DNA of 49,495 bases from Bacteroidales bacterium (GCA_014860585.1 JACZJL010000146.1:1-49495); one strand, 5' to 3'. Positions 18,973 through 28,622 are shown, counted from the stretch's first letter. The notes: generated from the sequence alone by a model not told the origin. Program-made: numbers and translations.

Positions 18973-19452
18973 ATGGCAAGATTTAAAAGAGGAAAAAAAG
19001 GGGGCACCCCTGGAATCAGTACAGCATCATTACCTGATATTATTTTCATGTTGCTGTTCTTCTTCATGGTTACCACTGTGATGCGGGAAGTAACACTGAT
19101 AGTAAAAATTAAACCGCCGGAAGCTTCTGAGGTAAGCCGGCTTGAAAAGAAAGCACTGGTTAGCTACATTTACATTGGAGTCCCGGTAAAGGCTAATCTT
19201 TTTGGTACAAAGCCACGTATCCAGCTGAACGACCAGTTTGCCAGAACCTCAGACATACCTACTTTCGTTACCTCTGAGCGTCAGGCTCGTGACGAATCCG
19301 ACAGGAGGTTCATCACCACATCACTCAAAGTGGATGAAGGGATACGAATGGGAATTGTAACCGATGTAAAACAAGAGCTGAGAAAAGCAGGTGCTTTTAG
19401 AATTAATTATTCAACCAGGAAAGTTGAAAAATTGAATTTTGCGAAGTTCTGA
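18973..19452 (+). CDS. exbD: ExbD/TolR family biopolymer transport protein (second copy)
   Basis: A 159-residue ExbD with a basic N-terminus (MARFKRGKKGG), the conserved membrane Asp in SLPDIIFMLLFFFMV and a periplasmic domain ending KQELRKAGAFRINYS, the family's usual C-terminal strand pattern. It differs clearly from the first copy in length and sequence, so it is not a recent duplicate. Last gene of the operon; a strong hairpin follows 24 nt after the stop. Confidence 0.9.
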   Translation: MARFKRGKKGGTPGISTASLPDIIFMLLFFFMVTTVMREVTLIVKIKPPEASEVSRLEKKALVSYIYIGVPVKANLFGTKPRIQLNDQFARTSDIPTFVTSERQARDESDRRFITTSLKVDEGIRMGIVTDVKQELRKAGAFRINYSTRKVEKLNFAKF

Positions 19453-19467
19453 TAGAAAAAACCAAAC

Positions 19468-19515
19468 AAAAAAAATGGGGGTGAACGGGTAAATCTGTAT
19501 CACCCCTAATTTTTT
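19468..19515. terminator. Bidirectional terminator between exbD and aspS
   Basis: The stem GGGGTGA (19478-19484) pairs with TCACCCC (19500-19506). An A8 run lies on the left (19468-19475) and a T6 run on the right (19510-19515), giving a U-tract on both strands. It can end the exbBD transcript rightward and the aspS transcript leftward; the aspS stop codon (19514-19516) overlaps the T run. Confidence 0.8.
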
Positions 19516-21274
19516 ATTTGCTTTTCGGTGCAATTATAAGTCCCAGTTCTTCCAATTGCTCTTTTGCTATTGTAGAAGGTGCATCAATCATTACATCCCG
19601 GCCAGCATTGTTTTTTGGGAAAGCAATAAAGTCGCGGATGGAGTCCGAACCTCCAAAAAGTGAAACCAAACGATCGAAACCAAGGGCAATGCCTCCATGC
19701 GGTGGTGCGCCAAACTCAAAGGCATTCATCAGAAAACCAAATTGGTTTTGAGCCTCTTCAGCGGTAAAACCGAGTATCTGGAACATCTTACCCTGGAGAA
19801 TTTTATTGTGAATTCTAATAGAACCACCACCAATTTCCACCCCGTTGATCACCAGATCGTAAGCATTGGCACGTACCTGCTCAGGGGCAGTATCAAGCAG
19901 ATGAACATCTGAAATCTTTGGCGAAGTAAACGGGTGATGCATAGCAAAAAAACGCCCTGATTCCTCATCCCATTCGAGTAATGGGAAATCAATCACCCAA
20001 AGCGGTGCAAACACATCCGGCTTTCGCAGCCCCAGCTGATCAGCCATTTCGAGACGAAGTGCACTCAAGGCTTTTCTCGTTGGAGTGGTTTTTCCAGCCA
20101 GGATAAGCATCAAATCTCCGGGTGCAGCATCGAATGAAGCAGTCCACAATTGTAGTTGACTTTCATCGAAAAACTTGTCAACAGATGATTTAACCGTACC
20201 ATCGTTATTAAATCTTAAGTAAACCAAGCCTGAAGCACCAAGTTGTGGCTTCTTTACGAATTCGGTTAACTGATCCAGTTGCTTGCGCGTATAATCAGCA
20301 CAACCCGGCACGTTGACACCAACTACCAACTCTGCATCGTCAAATACTTTAAATCCTTTGCCTTTCGTAAGATCATTCAGCTCAACAAAGGTCATCCCGA
20401 ATCGTATGTCCGGTTTATCGCTGCCATAATTTTTCATCGCATCAGCAAAGGTCATTCTCGGAAATTTTTCGGTCATATCAATCTGCTTCACCACTTTGAA
20501 AAGATGTTTGGCCAATCCTTCAAAAGTCTCCAACACATCATTTTGCTCAATGAATGACATCTCACAGTCAATCTGTGTAAATTCGGGCTGTCGGTCAGCA
20601 CGCAAATCCTCGTCTCGGAAGCATTTCACAATCTGGTAGTACCGGTCAAACCCCGCAACCATTAAAAGTTGTTTGAATGTTTGCGGGGATTGGGGCAGGG
20701 CATAAAATTCGCCCTGGTTCATCCTTGAAGGCACTACAAAGTCACGCGCTCCTTCCGGGGTTGACTTCATGAGGACTGGGGTTTCAATTTCGACAAAATG
20801 TTGCTGATCTAAATAATTTCTTGTTTCAATAGCCATTCTGTGCCGAAGCATCAGGTTGTTTTTTACGGTGTTTCTGCGCAGATCAAGGTACCTGAATTTC
20901 ATTCGGAGTTCATCACCTCCATCGGTCTGGTCTTCAATAGTAAATGGTGGTAATTTGGCAGGGTTGAGCACTTCGAACTGATCAACAAATATCTCGATTT
21001 CTCCTGTAGGCATCTTCAGATTTTTCGCACTTCTTTCGATTACTTTCCCGCTGACTCTGATTACATATTCACGGCCGGTTTTTTTTACTTCACTGATCAA
21101 CCCAATATTGGTTTTTCCTTCTTCCATGATCAGCTGGGTAATTCCATAACGGTCGCGAAGATCAATCCAGATCAGGCCTCCTTTGTCTCTGACTCGCTGC
21201 ACCCAGCCGCTAAGGGTAACATACTTACCAACAAAGCCCAGGTTTAGTTCTCCGCAATTATGTGTTCTGTACAT
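19514..21274 (-). CDS. aspS: Aspartyl-tRNA synthetase
   Basis: A 586-residue class II synthetase of the bacterial type. An N-terminal OB-fold anticodon domain ([26 protein letters not shown]) leads into the catalytic core with motif 2 around [16 protein letters not shown] and motif 3 near [11 protein letters not shown] bacterial GAD-type insertion (about residues 280-415) lies between motifs 2 and 3. It charges tRNA-Asp with aspartate in the cytosol. Whether it also charges tRNA-Asn cannot be read from sequence alone, but the separate asnS in this window makes that unnecessary. Single-gene transcript. Confidence 0.97.
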   Translation of the reverse strand: MYRTHNCGELNLGFVGKYVTLSGWVQRVRDKGGLIWIDLRDRYGITQLIMEEGKTNIGLISEVKKTGREYVIRVSGKVIERSAKNLKMPTGEIEIFVDQFEVLNPAKLPPFTIEDQTDGGDELRMKFRYLDLRRNTVKNNLMLRHRMAIETRNYLDQQHFVEIETPVLMKSTPEGARDFVVPSRMNQGEFYALPQSPQTFKQLLMVAGFDRYYQIVKCFRDEDLRADRQPEFTQIDCEMSFIEQNDVLETFEGLAKHLFKVVKQIDMTEKFPRMTFADAMKNYGSDKPDIRFGMTFVELNDLTKGKGFKVFDDAELVVGVNVPGCADYTRKQLDQLTEFVKKPQLGASGLVYLRFNNDGTVKSSVDKFFDESQLQLWTASFDAAPGDLMLILAGKTTPTRKALSALRLEMADQLGLRKPDVFAPLWVIDFPLLEWDEESGRFFAMHHPFTSPKISDVHLLDTAPEQVRANAYDLVINGVEIGGGSIRIHNKILQGKMFQILGFTAEEAQNQFGFLMNAFEFGAPPHGGIALGFDRLVSLFGGSDSIRDFIAFPKNNAGRDVMIDAPSTIAKEQLEELGLIIAPKSK

Positions 21275-21303
21275 ATGTTTTCCGATTTAATAATTTGAGT
21301 TGG

Positions 21304-21311
21304 CGAAAGTA
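21304..21311 (-). promoter_or_regulatory. Candidate -7 element of aspS (TACTTTCG)
   Basis: TACTTTCG on the minus strand lies 29 nt before the aspS start and is the same one-base variant seen upstream of the family 9 glycosyltransferase. Confidence 0.45.
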
Positions 21312-21496
21312 TAAAAATTGACCGAATCGTAAGAATTTCAAAGTACACGCAAATTGTCTTACAAAACCCATTTTACAATTGACCAAACTGACGGGAAGAG
21401 TAATAAACTTGCCGTTCATCAGTTATTAAACCCTGACACCATTATCTGACTGCCATAAATGTTGCTATTGCCACGACGACAGCGTTGATTTTTTCG

Positions 21497-21504
21497 TACT
21501 TTTG
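21497..21504 (+). promoter_or_regulatory. Promoter -7 element (TACTTTTG)
   Basis: TACTTTTGCCAC lies 17 nt before the ATG at 21522, a normal short leader. It shares the TTTGCC extension with the tatD and flavin reductase promoters. Confidence 0.6.
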
Positions 21505-21521
21505 CCACAAATCATTTTACC

Positions 21522-22202
21522 ATGAAAAAAGCCATCTTGATAATTGCAATATTGATTACCGGTATTGAGGGCTTCTCTCAAAGCCCCACAACAAGCACAC
21601 GTAAAAAATTCAGCACCATTATTGATGTTTTCACCGACATAAATGTAAATATCCCTGATTCCGTCGACACACGCTTCTTTAATTTGGGGGCAAACTTTTC
21701 AGGTCTGTATGACTATCGTTTCGGAGAAAGTGATTACAGTTTTGCCTTCGGCATAGGGATCGGATCACATAACTTTTACAACAACTGTTTTGTTGTGGTT
21801 GATACTTTAGGGGTTTCAGAATTTCAACGTATCAAGACCCTGTATCCCGGCACCAATTATGATAAAAACAAAATCTCCTACACCTACTTTGATATTCCCC
21901 TCGAGTTTAGGCTGCGAACCAAAAAGGAAATTAGGGCTGCTCTTGGTTTTAAATTTGGATTTCTGATCGACACACACTCAAAATACAAAGGCGACGATTA
22001 TCTTTATGAGACTAACGATCAGCTGCTTGTCAAATTCAAAGATGTTGATAACATTCAGGATTTGAGATACGGTATCACTGCACGTGTCGGATGGAAATTC
22101 ATTAACCTTACAGGGTTTTACTCGTTATCAAAAGTTTTCGAAAATCAAAAAGGTCCGGATATGTACCCCATTTCTGTAGGTATTTCGTTGATGCCTTTTT
22201 AA
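21522..22202 (+). CDS. Outer membrane beta-barrel protein (PorT-like)
   Basis: A 226-residue protein with a signal peptide (MKKAILIIAILITGIEGFS) and alternating aromatic beta-strands through to a C-terminal strand (YPISVGISLMPF) ending in phenylalanine, as outer-membrane barrels do. The pattern (YSFAFGIGIGSHNFY, YFDIPLEFRLRTK, FKFGFLID, ITARVGWKFINLTGFYSLSKVF) fits the PorT/outer-membrane-protein beta-barrel family of Bacteroidota, about eight strands. The cargo or role is unknown. Its stop overlaps the end of the convergent PAP2-like gene by 4 nt. Confidence 0.75.
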   Translation: MKKAILIIAILITGIEGFSQSPTTSTRKKFSTIIDVFTDINVNIPDSVDTRFFNLGANFSGLYDYRFGESDYSFAFGIGIGSHNFYNNCFVVVDTLGVSEFQRIKTLYPGTNYDKNKISYTYFDIPLEFRLRTKKEIRAALGFKFGFLIDTHSKYKGDDYLYETNDQLLVKFKDVDNIQDLRYGITARVGWKFINLTGFYSLSKVFENQKGPDMYPISVGISLMPF

Positions 22203-22804
22203 ATGTACAGAAAGTGCAGTAACATCACCGTTGTTCCCAACACAAAACCTGCATAAACCTCTGCTGGACGGTGCAACCCCTGTGTAAGTCTTGCGAAACC
22301 CACTATGCCGGAAAACGCTATGATGAGCAGGATGTAGAAAAGCAAATTCAGATCGAAAATAAATGTAATCCCCAGCAGTGCTCCCACGAATGCACCCATT
22401 GCCACCATGTAAATACTGATATTCCAAACTAAGGTAATCAGAATGCAAATACCAATCAGCGTGGTGCTCCCAAGAATGAACAAGGTAAAAATAGGTGAGA
22501 GCTGGATTTGATTCAATAAATGAAAGGTGAGAAAATAAAAAACAGCCGCAATAAACATTACAGCAATTTTCCCCTCTTTTTTCGTAAATTTCAACAGGTT
22601 CTGAAAGTACGATGCAAATGTGGTGATCAATAGTGCTGGAATAATATAAGTAGTGATGATCACCATGCCAAGGAGCAACCATTTGGCTTTGACGGGTATG
22701 GCCGTTACTACTTGTGTGCTCAGGTTGAGTGTAATAATGAGATAATAAAAGGTAATGAAAAGAGGATTGAGGCTGCGTGATATGAGTCTGGCTAATGGCA
22801 TCAT
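22199..22804 (-). CDS. PAP2-like integral membrane protein with altered active site
   Basis: A 201-residue protein of about six membrane segments. Its C-terminal part reads ARLTQGLHRPAEVYAG, which aligns with the third PAP2 phosphatase motif (SR-x5-H-x3-D) but with Ala for Ser and Glu for Asp. The second motif (PSGH) is not visible; the equivalent place reads MGAFVGAL. It is therefore either a divergent lipid phosphatase-like protein or one that has lost activity. It starts 32 nt after rpoN on the same strand and is probably co-transcribed. Confidence 0.7.
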   Translation of the reverse strand: MMPLARLISRSLNPLFITFYYLIITLNLSTQVVTAIPVKAKWLLLGMVIITTYIIPALLITTFASYFQNLLKFTKKEGKIAVMFIAAVFYFLTFHLLNQIQLSPIFTLFILGSTTLIGICILITLVWNISIYMVAMGAFVGALLGITFIFDLNLLFYILLIIAFSGIVGFARLTQGLHRPAEVYAGFVLGTTVMLLHFLYI

Positions 22805-22836
22805 TGAAAGCTAATTACAATTTGGGGAAGAACCGG

Positions 22837-24312
22837 TTAAAGCTCTTTACGCAGCCTTGCTACAGGAATACCCAATTGTTCGCGGTATTTAGCTACTGTG
22901 CGTCTGGCAATATTATACCCCTTGGTTTTGAGAATAGCCGTCAATTGGTCATCTGTAACGGGCTTTGATTTATTTTCTTCAAAGATACAGTCCTGAAGGA
23001 TTTTTTTTATCTCCCTGGTCGAAACTTCTTCTCCTGAATCGGTCTGCATGGATTCAGAAAAGAAACTTTTAAGCAGGAAAGTCCCGAATGGAGTCTGTAC
23101 ATATTTGCTGTTGGCCACCCTTGATACGGTGGAAATGTCAAGGTTAACAATTTCGGCTATATCTTTCAGGATCATCGGTCTAAGCCGTGTTTCATCGCCG
23201 GTCAGGAAGTAATCCCGCTGATACTCCATGATGGCATTCATGGTTACCAGTAGCGTATTTTGCCGTTGTTTTATGGCATCAATAAACCACTTTGCCGATT
23301 CGATCTTGCTCTTAATAAATTGAATGGTTTCCTTTTGTTGTCTGGATTTCTTAGATTTATCCAACACGTATGATTCAATCATATCCATGTAGGTCTTGTT
23401 CAGGCGGAGTTCAGGAGCATTTTTTGAATTCAGTGTCAATTCAAGGTTCCCATCTTGCGCAGCAATCATAAAATCAGGAACTACGTATTGGTTGGTTTTT
23501 GCGGTATCCGACATTGAATTGCCTGGCTTCGGGTTTAACTTCAAAATTTGGTCAATGGCCTCCTTGAGTTGATCATCTGTTACCTTTGCCTTTTTTGTAA
23601 TTTTATCGTAATGTTTTTTGGCAAATTCATCAAAATAGCGTTCGATAATCAGGATTGGCAATTCGAAACTTTCATCGGGTTGTTCAGCCTGGTTCCTTTT
23701 GAGCTGAATCAGAAGACATTCTTTAAGATTGCGTGCGCCAACACCAGATGGATCAAGATCCTGAATTATTTCAAGTACTTCATGAATCTCAGCAGGTATT
23801 ACTGATACATTTTGCGAAAAAGAAAGATCATCTACCATTGCATTGATATCACGCCTCAGGTAACCTGACTCGTCCAGGTTTCCGATAATGGTTGCTGCTA
23901 TAGTTAGTTGCTTTTCGCTTAGATTTCTTAAGCCCAGCTGTGAGATGAGATGATCGTGAAAACTCTTGCCGACTGAAAAAGGGATCTCTTTTTTATTGTC
24001 ATCATCGGGGCTATAGTTGTTAGCGCTCAGCTTATAACCTGGAATATCATCTTCACCCAGAAAGTCCTTCAAATCGAACTCATCTCCCTCGCTATTGTCC
24101 ATTTCGTTTTCGAAATCTTCGTCTGACGTTTGTGGAGAATCATTTTCATCGTATTCGGGTAATTCGTCCAAGGCAGGGTTTTCTTCGATCTCCTGCTTTA
24201 TTCTTTGCTCAAGGGCAACGGTAGGGATTTGCAGCATCTTCATCAGAAGAATCTGCTGCGGTGAAAGCTTTTGCTGAAGAGCCAGCTTTTGATATAATCC
24301 CTGAGTTCCCAT
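22837..24312 (-). CDS. rpoN: RNA polymerase sigma-54 factor
   Basis: A 491-residue sigma-54. Region I is Gln/Leu rich (QKLALQQKLSPQQILLMKMLQIP), followed by a strongly acidic region II (residues about 55-85), a core-binding domain (VGARNLKECLLIQL, LKLNPKPG), and the C-terminal helix-turn-helix with the RpoN box ARRTVAKYRE at 469-478. It directs RNA polymerase to -24/-12 promoters activated by AAA+ enhancer-binding proteins; none is encoded in this window. It lies 74 nt downstream of asnS, with its own good promoter in the gap. Confidence 0.95.
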   Translation of the reverse strand: MGTQGLYQKLALQQKLSPQQILLMKMLQIPTVALEQRIKQEIEENPALDELPEYDENDSPQTSDEDFENEMDNSEGDEFDLKDFLGEDDIPGYKLSANNYSPDDDNKKEIPFSVGKSFHDHLISQLGLRNLSEKQLTIAATIIGNLDESGYLRRDINAMVDDLSFSQNVSVIPAEIHEVLEIIQDLDPSGVGARNLKECLLIQLKRNQAEQPDESFELPILIIERYFDEFAKKHYDKITKKAKVTDDQLKEAIDQILKLNPKPGNSMSDTAKTNQYVVPDFMIAAQDGNLELTLNSKNAPELRLNKTYMDMIESYVLDKSKKSRQQKETIQFIKSKIESAKWFIDAIKQRQNTLLVTMNAIMEYQRDYFLTGDETRLRPMILKDIAEIVNLDISTVSRVANSKYVQTPFGTFLLKSFFSESMQTDSGEEVSTREIKKILQDCIFEENKSKPVTDDQLTAILKTKGYNIARRTVAKYREQLGIPVARLRKEL

Positions 24313-24337
24313 GTATAATTTTTAAATCAATCTTGTG

Positions 24338-24371
24338 CAAAGTTAATAATGAAAATGATATTTCGGGCAAA
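24338..24371 (-). promoter_or_regulatory. rpoN promoter (TTTG-N22-TAACTTTG)
   Basis: On the minus strand TTTG (24371-24368) is followed after 22 nt by TAACTTTGCAC (24345-24338), close to the Bacteroidota consensus, with a 25-nt leader to the rpoN ATG. The upstream part overlaps the region just before the asnS stop. Confidence 0.6.
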
Positions 24372-24386
24372 AGAAATCAATTCCTA

Positions 24387-25784
24387 TTAAAACTCCGCAT
24401 TCTGCGGTGTTCTTGGAAATGGGATCACATCCCTGATATTTTTCATTCCGGTGACAAAAAGAACCATCCGCTCAAAACCGAGGCCGAACCCGCTGTGTGG
24501 AACTGTGCCGTACTTCCGGGTATCAATGTACCACCACATTTCCTTTTCAGGAATATTCATCTCCCTGCACCGCTGGATTAATTTTTCGAGCACCTCTTCC
24601 CTTTGCGATCCTCCGATGATCTCTCCAATTTTTGGGAACAGAACGTCCATGGCACGGACTGTTTTACCATCATCATTTTGCTTCATATAAAAAGCCTTGA
24701 TCTCTTTTGGGTAATTGGTAAGGATCACCGGCTTGTTGAAGTGCTGCTCCACAAGATATCTTTCATGTTCGGCCTGCAGGTCAACACCCCATTCCACAGG
24801 AAACTCAAAATTCTTACCTGAGGCCTTCAATATTTCAATTGCATCCGTATAGGTCAATCGCTCAAATTTCAATTCAACAATAGACTTCAACCTGTCGGTC
24901 AACTCTTTATCGTACATGTTGTTTAGAAACTCAAGATCATCCTTGCAATGTTCCAAAGCATAACTGACAAGGTACTTAAGAAAATCTTCGGCAAGATCCA
25001 TGTTGTCCTGAATCTCGTAAAAAGCCATTTCTGGCTCAATCATCCAAAATTCGGCCAGGTGCCTGGGCGTATTGGAGTTTTCAGCCCTGAAGGTTGGCCC
25101 GAAAGTGTAAACGAGCGATAGTGCCAACGCCCCGAGTTCGGCTTCTAACTGGCCTGAAACAGTCAGGTTCGTGGCTTTCCCAAAAAAATCTTCCTTGAAA
25201 TTCACCGATCCATCAGGCAAAAGTGGTGGATTTTTGGGGTCTAATGTTGAAACGCGGAACATCGCACCGGCGCCTTCAGCATCCGATCCTGTGATAATGG
25301 GTGCATGAAGGTAATAAAAACCCCTGTCGTTAAAATATTTGTGAATAGCATACGCCAAAGCATGACGAATCCTCAATACGGCGCCAAAGGTATTGGTGCG
25401 GGGTCGCAGATGCGCTATCTCACGCAAAAACTCAAGGCTGTGACCCTTCTTTTGCAGAGGATAAGTTTCGGGATCAGCAGTTCCGTACAAAATGATTTCC
25501 ACCGCCTGAATTTCAACGTTCTGGCCTTTTCCCATTGATTGTACCAGTTTTCCGGTCGCTGAAATACCTGAACCAGTAGTGACCTTCTTCAACAGTTCTT
25601 CATCAAACTGTTGTAAGTCTACCACAATCTGAATATTGTGGATTACCGAACCATCGTTCAAAGCAATGAAGGCTACCACTCCGCTTCCACGCTTGGTTCT
25701 TACCCAACCCTTTACATTGACAATAGTATCATAATTTGTGCTTTTCAAAAGGTCAACAACCTTTGATTGCTTCATATTTTCCAT
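24387..25784 (-). CDS. asnS: Asparaginyl-tRNA synthetase
   Basis: A 465-residue class II synthetase charging tRNA-Asn with asparagine. The N-terminal OB-fold domain reads [14 protein letters not shown], motif 2 includes [22 protein letters not shown], and motif 3 is [12 protein letters not shown]. The insertion around [17 protein letters not shown] is typical of AsnRS. The ATG at 25775 (MKQSK) is an equally possible start. Followed by rpoN on the same strand, an order common in Bacteroidota. Its presence means asparagine-tRNA can be made directly rather than by amidation. Confidence 0.97.
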   Translation of the reverse strand: MENMKQSKVVDLLKSTNYDTIVNVKGWVRTKRGSGVVAFIALNDGSVIHNIQIVVDLQQFDEELLKKVTTGSGISATGKLVQSMGKGQNVEIQAVEIILYGTADPETYPLQKKGHSLEFLREIAHLRPRTNTFGAVLRIRHALAYAIHKYFNDRGFYYLHAPIITGSDAEGAGAMFRVSTLDPKNPPLLPDGSVNFKEDFFGKATNLTVSGQLEAELGALALSLVYTFGPTFRAENSNTPRHLAEFWMIEPEMAFYEIQDNMDLAEDFLKYLVSYALEHCKDDLEFLNNMYDKELTDRLKSIVELKFERLTYTDAIEILKASGKNFEFPVEWGVDLQAEHERYLVEQHFNKPVILTNYPKEIKAFYMKQNDDGKTVRAMDVLFPKIGEIIGGSQREEVLEKLIQRCREMNIPEKEMWWYIDTRKYGTVPHSGFGLGFERMVLFVTGMKNIRDVIPFPRTPQNAEF

Positions 25785-25812
25785 AAAAATTCCTTATTGT
25801 TTAAATCGGCTG

Positions 25813-25820
25813 CAAAAATA
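25813..25820 (-). promoter_or_regulatory. Promoter -7 element of asnS (TATTTTTG)
   Basis: TATTTTTGCAGCC on the minus strand is a perfect TAnnTTTG match 28 nt upstream of the asnS start. Confidence 0.6.
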
Positions 25821-25953
25821 ACTACTTTATTAAGGTTGTGATGGTGAAGGACATTTTTTACCTCCGATTTACTGTAACCCGGAGTAATTACCATTTTTAA
25901 TCACTGAGCGATTGTTAAGGTTCAGGTGATTCTAGTTATTGATACTAAAATAT

Positions 25954-25961
25954 TAAATTTG
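25954..25961 (+). promoter_or_regulatory. Promoter -7 element of TrmH-type gene (TAAATTTG)
   Basis: TAAATTTGCCGG is a perfect TAnnTTTG match with the GCC extension, 28 nt before the start at 25990. Confidence 0.6.
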
Positions 25962-25989
25962 CCGGAATCAAATCTGCTATCATTTTCCA

Positions 25990-26526
25990 ATGAAGAAAAT
26001 AAGTAACAGTGATTTAAACCGGTTGAATGCAAAAGAGTTTGCTGAAGCAGAAAAAATACCATTAGTCATTATTCTTGACAATTTACGAAGCCACAATAAT
26101 ATTGGTTCAGTGTTCCGTACCGCAGATGCTTTCAGAATCAATGCTATTTACCTGTGTGGAATCACAGCCTGCCCCCCACATCGCGACATACACAAAACAG
26201 CCCTTGGCGCCACCGAAACAGTTAAATGGCAATATTTTGAAAACACAATGGATGCTGTTTTAACATTAAAAAATGAGGGTTATAAAATAGCGGCCGTCGA
26301 GCAGGTAACACATGCGATATCTTTGGAAAAACTCGATATTAATCCGGAAGAAAAGCTGGCACTTATTTTTGGCCACGAAGTTAAAGGTGTTGACCAGGAA
26401 GTTATTGATTTGTCTGATTTTAGCATCGAAATCCCTCAATTTGGAACGAAGCATTCATTAAATATCGCTGTTTCAGCAGGAATAGTTATTTGGGAAGTGT
26501 TCTGGCAATTTACTAAGAATTCTTAA
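25990..26526 (+). CDS. SpoU/TrmH family RNA 2'-O-methyltransferase
   Basis: A 178-residue SPOUT methyltransferase that should transfer a methyl group from SAM to a ribose of tRNA or rRNA. The three family motifs are clear: LDNLRSHNNIGSVFRTADAF (residues about 29-48), LIFGHEVKGVD and IPQFGTKHSLNIAVSAGI, the last forming the knotted SAM site. No extra RNA-binding N-terminal domain is present, so it is near the minimal catalytic size. The target nucleotide cannot be assigned. Single-gene transcript. Confidence 0.85.
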   Translation: MKKISNSDLNRLNAKEFAEAEKIPLVIILDNLRSHNNIGSVFRTADAFRINAIYLCGITACPPHRDIHKTALGATETVKWQYFENTMDAVLTLKNEGYKIAAVEQVTHAISLEKLDINPEEKLALIFGHEVKGVDQEVIDLSDFSIEIPQFGTKHSLNIAVSAGIVIWEVFWQFTKNS

Positions 26527-26552
26527 AATAATAATTAAATCAATCAAATTAC

Positions 26553-26582
26553 TTTGTAAAACATCAGATTTTAATACATTTG
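26553..26582 (+). promoter_or_regulatory. Promoter of TPR lipoprotein gene (TTTG-N18-TACATTTG)
   Basis: TTTG at 26553-26556 and TACATTTGC starting at 26575 are spaced by 18 nt, close to the usual 19-21. The 5' leader to the chosen ATG at 26704 would be about 115 nt and is AT-rich without an obvious structure. Confidence 0.55.
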
Positions 26583-26703
26583 CAAAAAAATTAGGCTGTT
26601 TTTTGCTTTTTAAGTTTAATGCAGTAAAAATTTTTATTCTATTTGAAACTTTAGAATTAACAATTTGAAAATAAATTTATTAACTATCAAACAAATAAAG
26701 AAA

Positions 26704-28608
26704 ATGAACCAAAGAAAAACGTTCTTGAAGATTGCAGGATTATTCCTTATCGCTGCATTTTTTGTTGGGTGTAATTCCCTGAATAAAATGGCCAAGAATT
26801 TCAACACAGTTACTTATCAGGTGACGCCTGAAGTGCTTGAATCCAAAGGCGGTATCGTTACTTTTACAGTAAGTGGTAAAATTCCTGCCGACTATTTCAA
26901 TAAAAAAGCAGCCATCTTTTTCCAGCCCACCATTGAGTTTGAAGGCGGACAACTTGCGCTCAGGCCACTCATCCTGAAAGGTGAAAGTGTTTCAGGTGAA
27001 GGTACAACCGTTTCTTACAAAGATGGAGGATCATTCACTTACACCGAAACATTCAATTTTAAGGATGAAATGAAAGTATCTGAATTAATGGTCACCAGCG
27101 TTGCATTCCTTCCGAAACAGCCGATTGCAGCCGGAATGACTATAGAGGATGCACGCGCAATGAAGAAATCCGTAACGCTGGACGAAAAGAAACTGGCTGA
27201 TGGGATCATCTTTACTTCACACAAATTAAACGTCGAGAACGAAGTTCGCGAACTGGTTGAGGTCGGAGAAGAAAATCCCGCACGTGATGCCAGCGGCAAT
27301 GTTGACCTGAAAGCCTACCAGGTGAAAGATGAAAATAAGGTTGACCTGATGCGTCTTGCTCCCCATGGTTATGAAAAAGTTACCCTGGCCAGCGAAAGAG
27401 CCACCATTTATTTTGCAAAAAATTTGCATGAATACAATCCAAACCTTGAGTGGAACAAAAGCCAAAATGTAACTGCACTGCTTGACAATGTCAGCAACTT
27501 CGTTCGCAAAGGCTGGGAAATTAAAGAAGTTGTGATCAATGGCTGGGCTTCTCCTGAAGGTGAAGAAACTTTCAATGACGGTCTTTCAGAGAAAAGGGCA
27601 AACACAGCGGCAAACATCCTATACAAAAACTTCGATAATATTGCCAAAGAGAAAGACACTAAGGTTACTTTTAAAAATGCTAAAACCGATCTGAATTTCA
27701 AAATGGTTGGAAACGGTCCTGACTGGAATAGTTTCGTTACAAAAGTTGAAGCATCGAATATTCAGGATAAACAGCCAATATTAAATGTCGTAAGATCATC
27801 AAAACCAGAGCAGCGCGAAGAGGAAATCAGAAATATGATTCTCATTTTTCCTGAACTCGAAAAGAGCATTCTTCCTGCACAACGTCGTGCCGAAATTTTA
27901 ATTACCTGCTTCGAACCTAAGAAAACCGATGAGGAAATTGCTCGTCTGGCCACAACCAACCCATCCGAATTAACACAGGCTGAATTGCTCTATGCTGGTA
28001 CACTGACTGAAGATTGGGGAACCAAGTACAACATTTACAAAGCAGCTGCAAGCAATTTTGCCAACAGTTGGGAAGCACAGAATAACGCCGGTTACATGGC
28101 TTTGAAACTTGGCAAGGCTGATGAGGCAAAGAGTTATTTCGAAAAAGCTGAAAAACTCAATGCCAACAGTGGGCTCGTTGCAAACAATCTCGGTGTTGTG
28201 TATGCATACCAGAATAATTTTGTTGAAGCCGAAAAATACTTCAACAATGCCAACAGAATGGGCATTGACAACAACTATAATCTTGGCCTGGTAGCACTTA
28301 AAAAAGCTGATTACAAAGGTGCTATAAGCAAATTTGCCGGTGTAAACTGCAACTATAATGTTGCTCTTGCCCACCTGATTGACGGAAACACAAGCGGCGC
28401 TGCATCTAATCTTGAATGTGCAAGGAAAAACGGGCCTACCTATTACCTGCTTGCAGTTACAGGAGCTCGCACCAATAACCAGACTATGATGCTTAGCAAC
28501 CTGAAAAAAGCCATCAAAGTGAACAACAAGTACAAAGCAGAAGCCAGTGCTGACAGAGAGTTCATCAAATATTTCAATCTTCCTGAATTCCAGGCTATCG
28601 TAAAATAG
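26704..28608 (+). CDS. Lipoprotein with OmpA-like domain and TPR repeats
   Basis: A 634-residue lipoprotein. I choose the ATG at 26704 because it gives a proper lipoprotein signal (MNQRKTFLKIAGLF) with a lipobox ending in Cys23; the frame opens 39 nt earlier. Residues 30-225 are beta-rich and unrecognised. Residues about 232-345 resemble an OmpA C-terminal peptidoglycan-binding domain (VINGWASPEGEETFNDGLSEKRANTAA is read in parts: GWASPEG, then NDGLSEKRA). Residues about 442-565 hold TPR-like helices (NNAGYMALKLGKADEAKSYF, ANNLGVVYAYQNNFVEAEKYF). It likely tethers the outer membrane to peptidoglycan while offering a protein-binding surface in the periplasm. A strong terminator follows. Confidence 0.85.
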   Translation: MNQRKTFLKIAGLFLIAAFFVGCNSLNKMAKNFNTVTYQVTPEVLESKGGIVTFTVSGKIPADYFNKKAAIFFQPTIEFEGGQLALRPLILKGESVSGEGTTVSYKDGGSFTYTETFNFKDEMKVSELMVTSVAFLPKQPIAAGMTIEDARAMKKSVTLDEKKLADGIIFTSHKLNVENEVRELVEVGEENPARDASGNVDLKAYQVKDENKVDLMRLAPHGYEKVTLASERATIYFAKNLHEYNPNLEWNKSQNVTALLDNVSNFVRKGWEIKEVVINGWASPEGEETFNDGLSEKRANTAANILYKNFDNIAKEKDTKVTFKNAKTDLNFKMVGNGPDWNSFVTKVEASNIQDKQPILNVVRSSKPEQREEEIRNMILIFPELEKSILPAQRRAEILITCFEPKKTDEEIARLATTNPSELTQAELLYAGTLTEDWGTKYNIYKAAASNFANSWEAQNNAGYMALKLGKADEAKSYFEKAEKLNANSGLVANNLGVVYAYQNNFVEAEKYFNNANRMGIDNNYNLGLVALKKADYKGAISKFAGVNCNYNVALAHLIDGNTSGAASNLECARKNGPTYYLLAVTGARTNNQTMMLSNLKKAIKVNNKYKAEASADREFIKYFNLPEFQAIVK

Positions 28609-28622
28609 TTCATCAAATGATG

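Noticed and set aside
15758-25784. Asparaginase, aspS and asnS within 10 kb as an asparagine pathway cluster
   Set aside because: They lie on different strands and in different transcripts with unrelated genes between; the proximity is probably coincidental.
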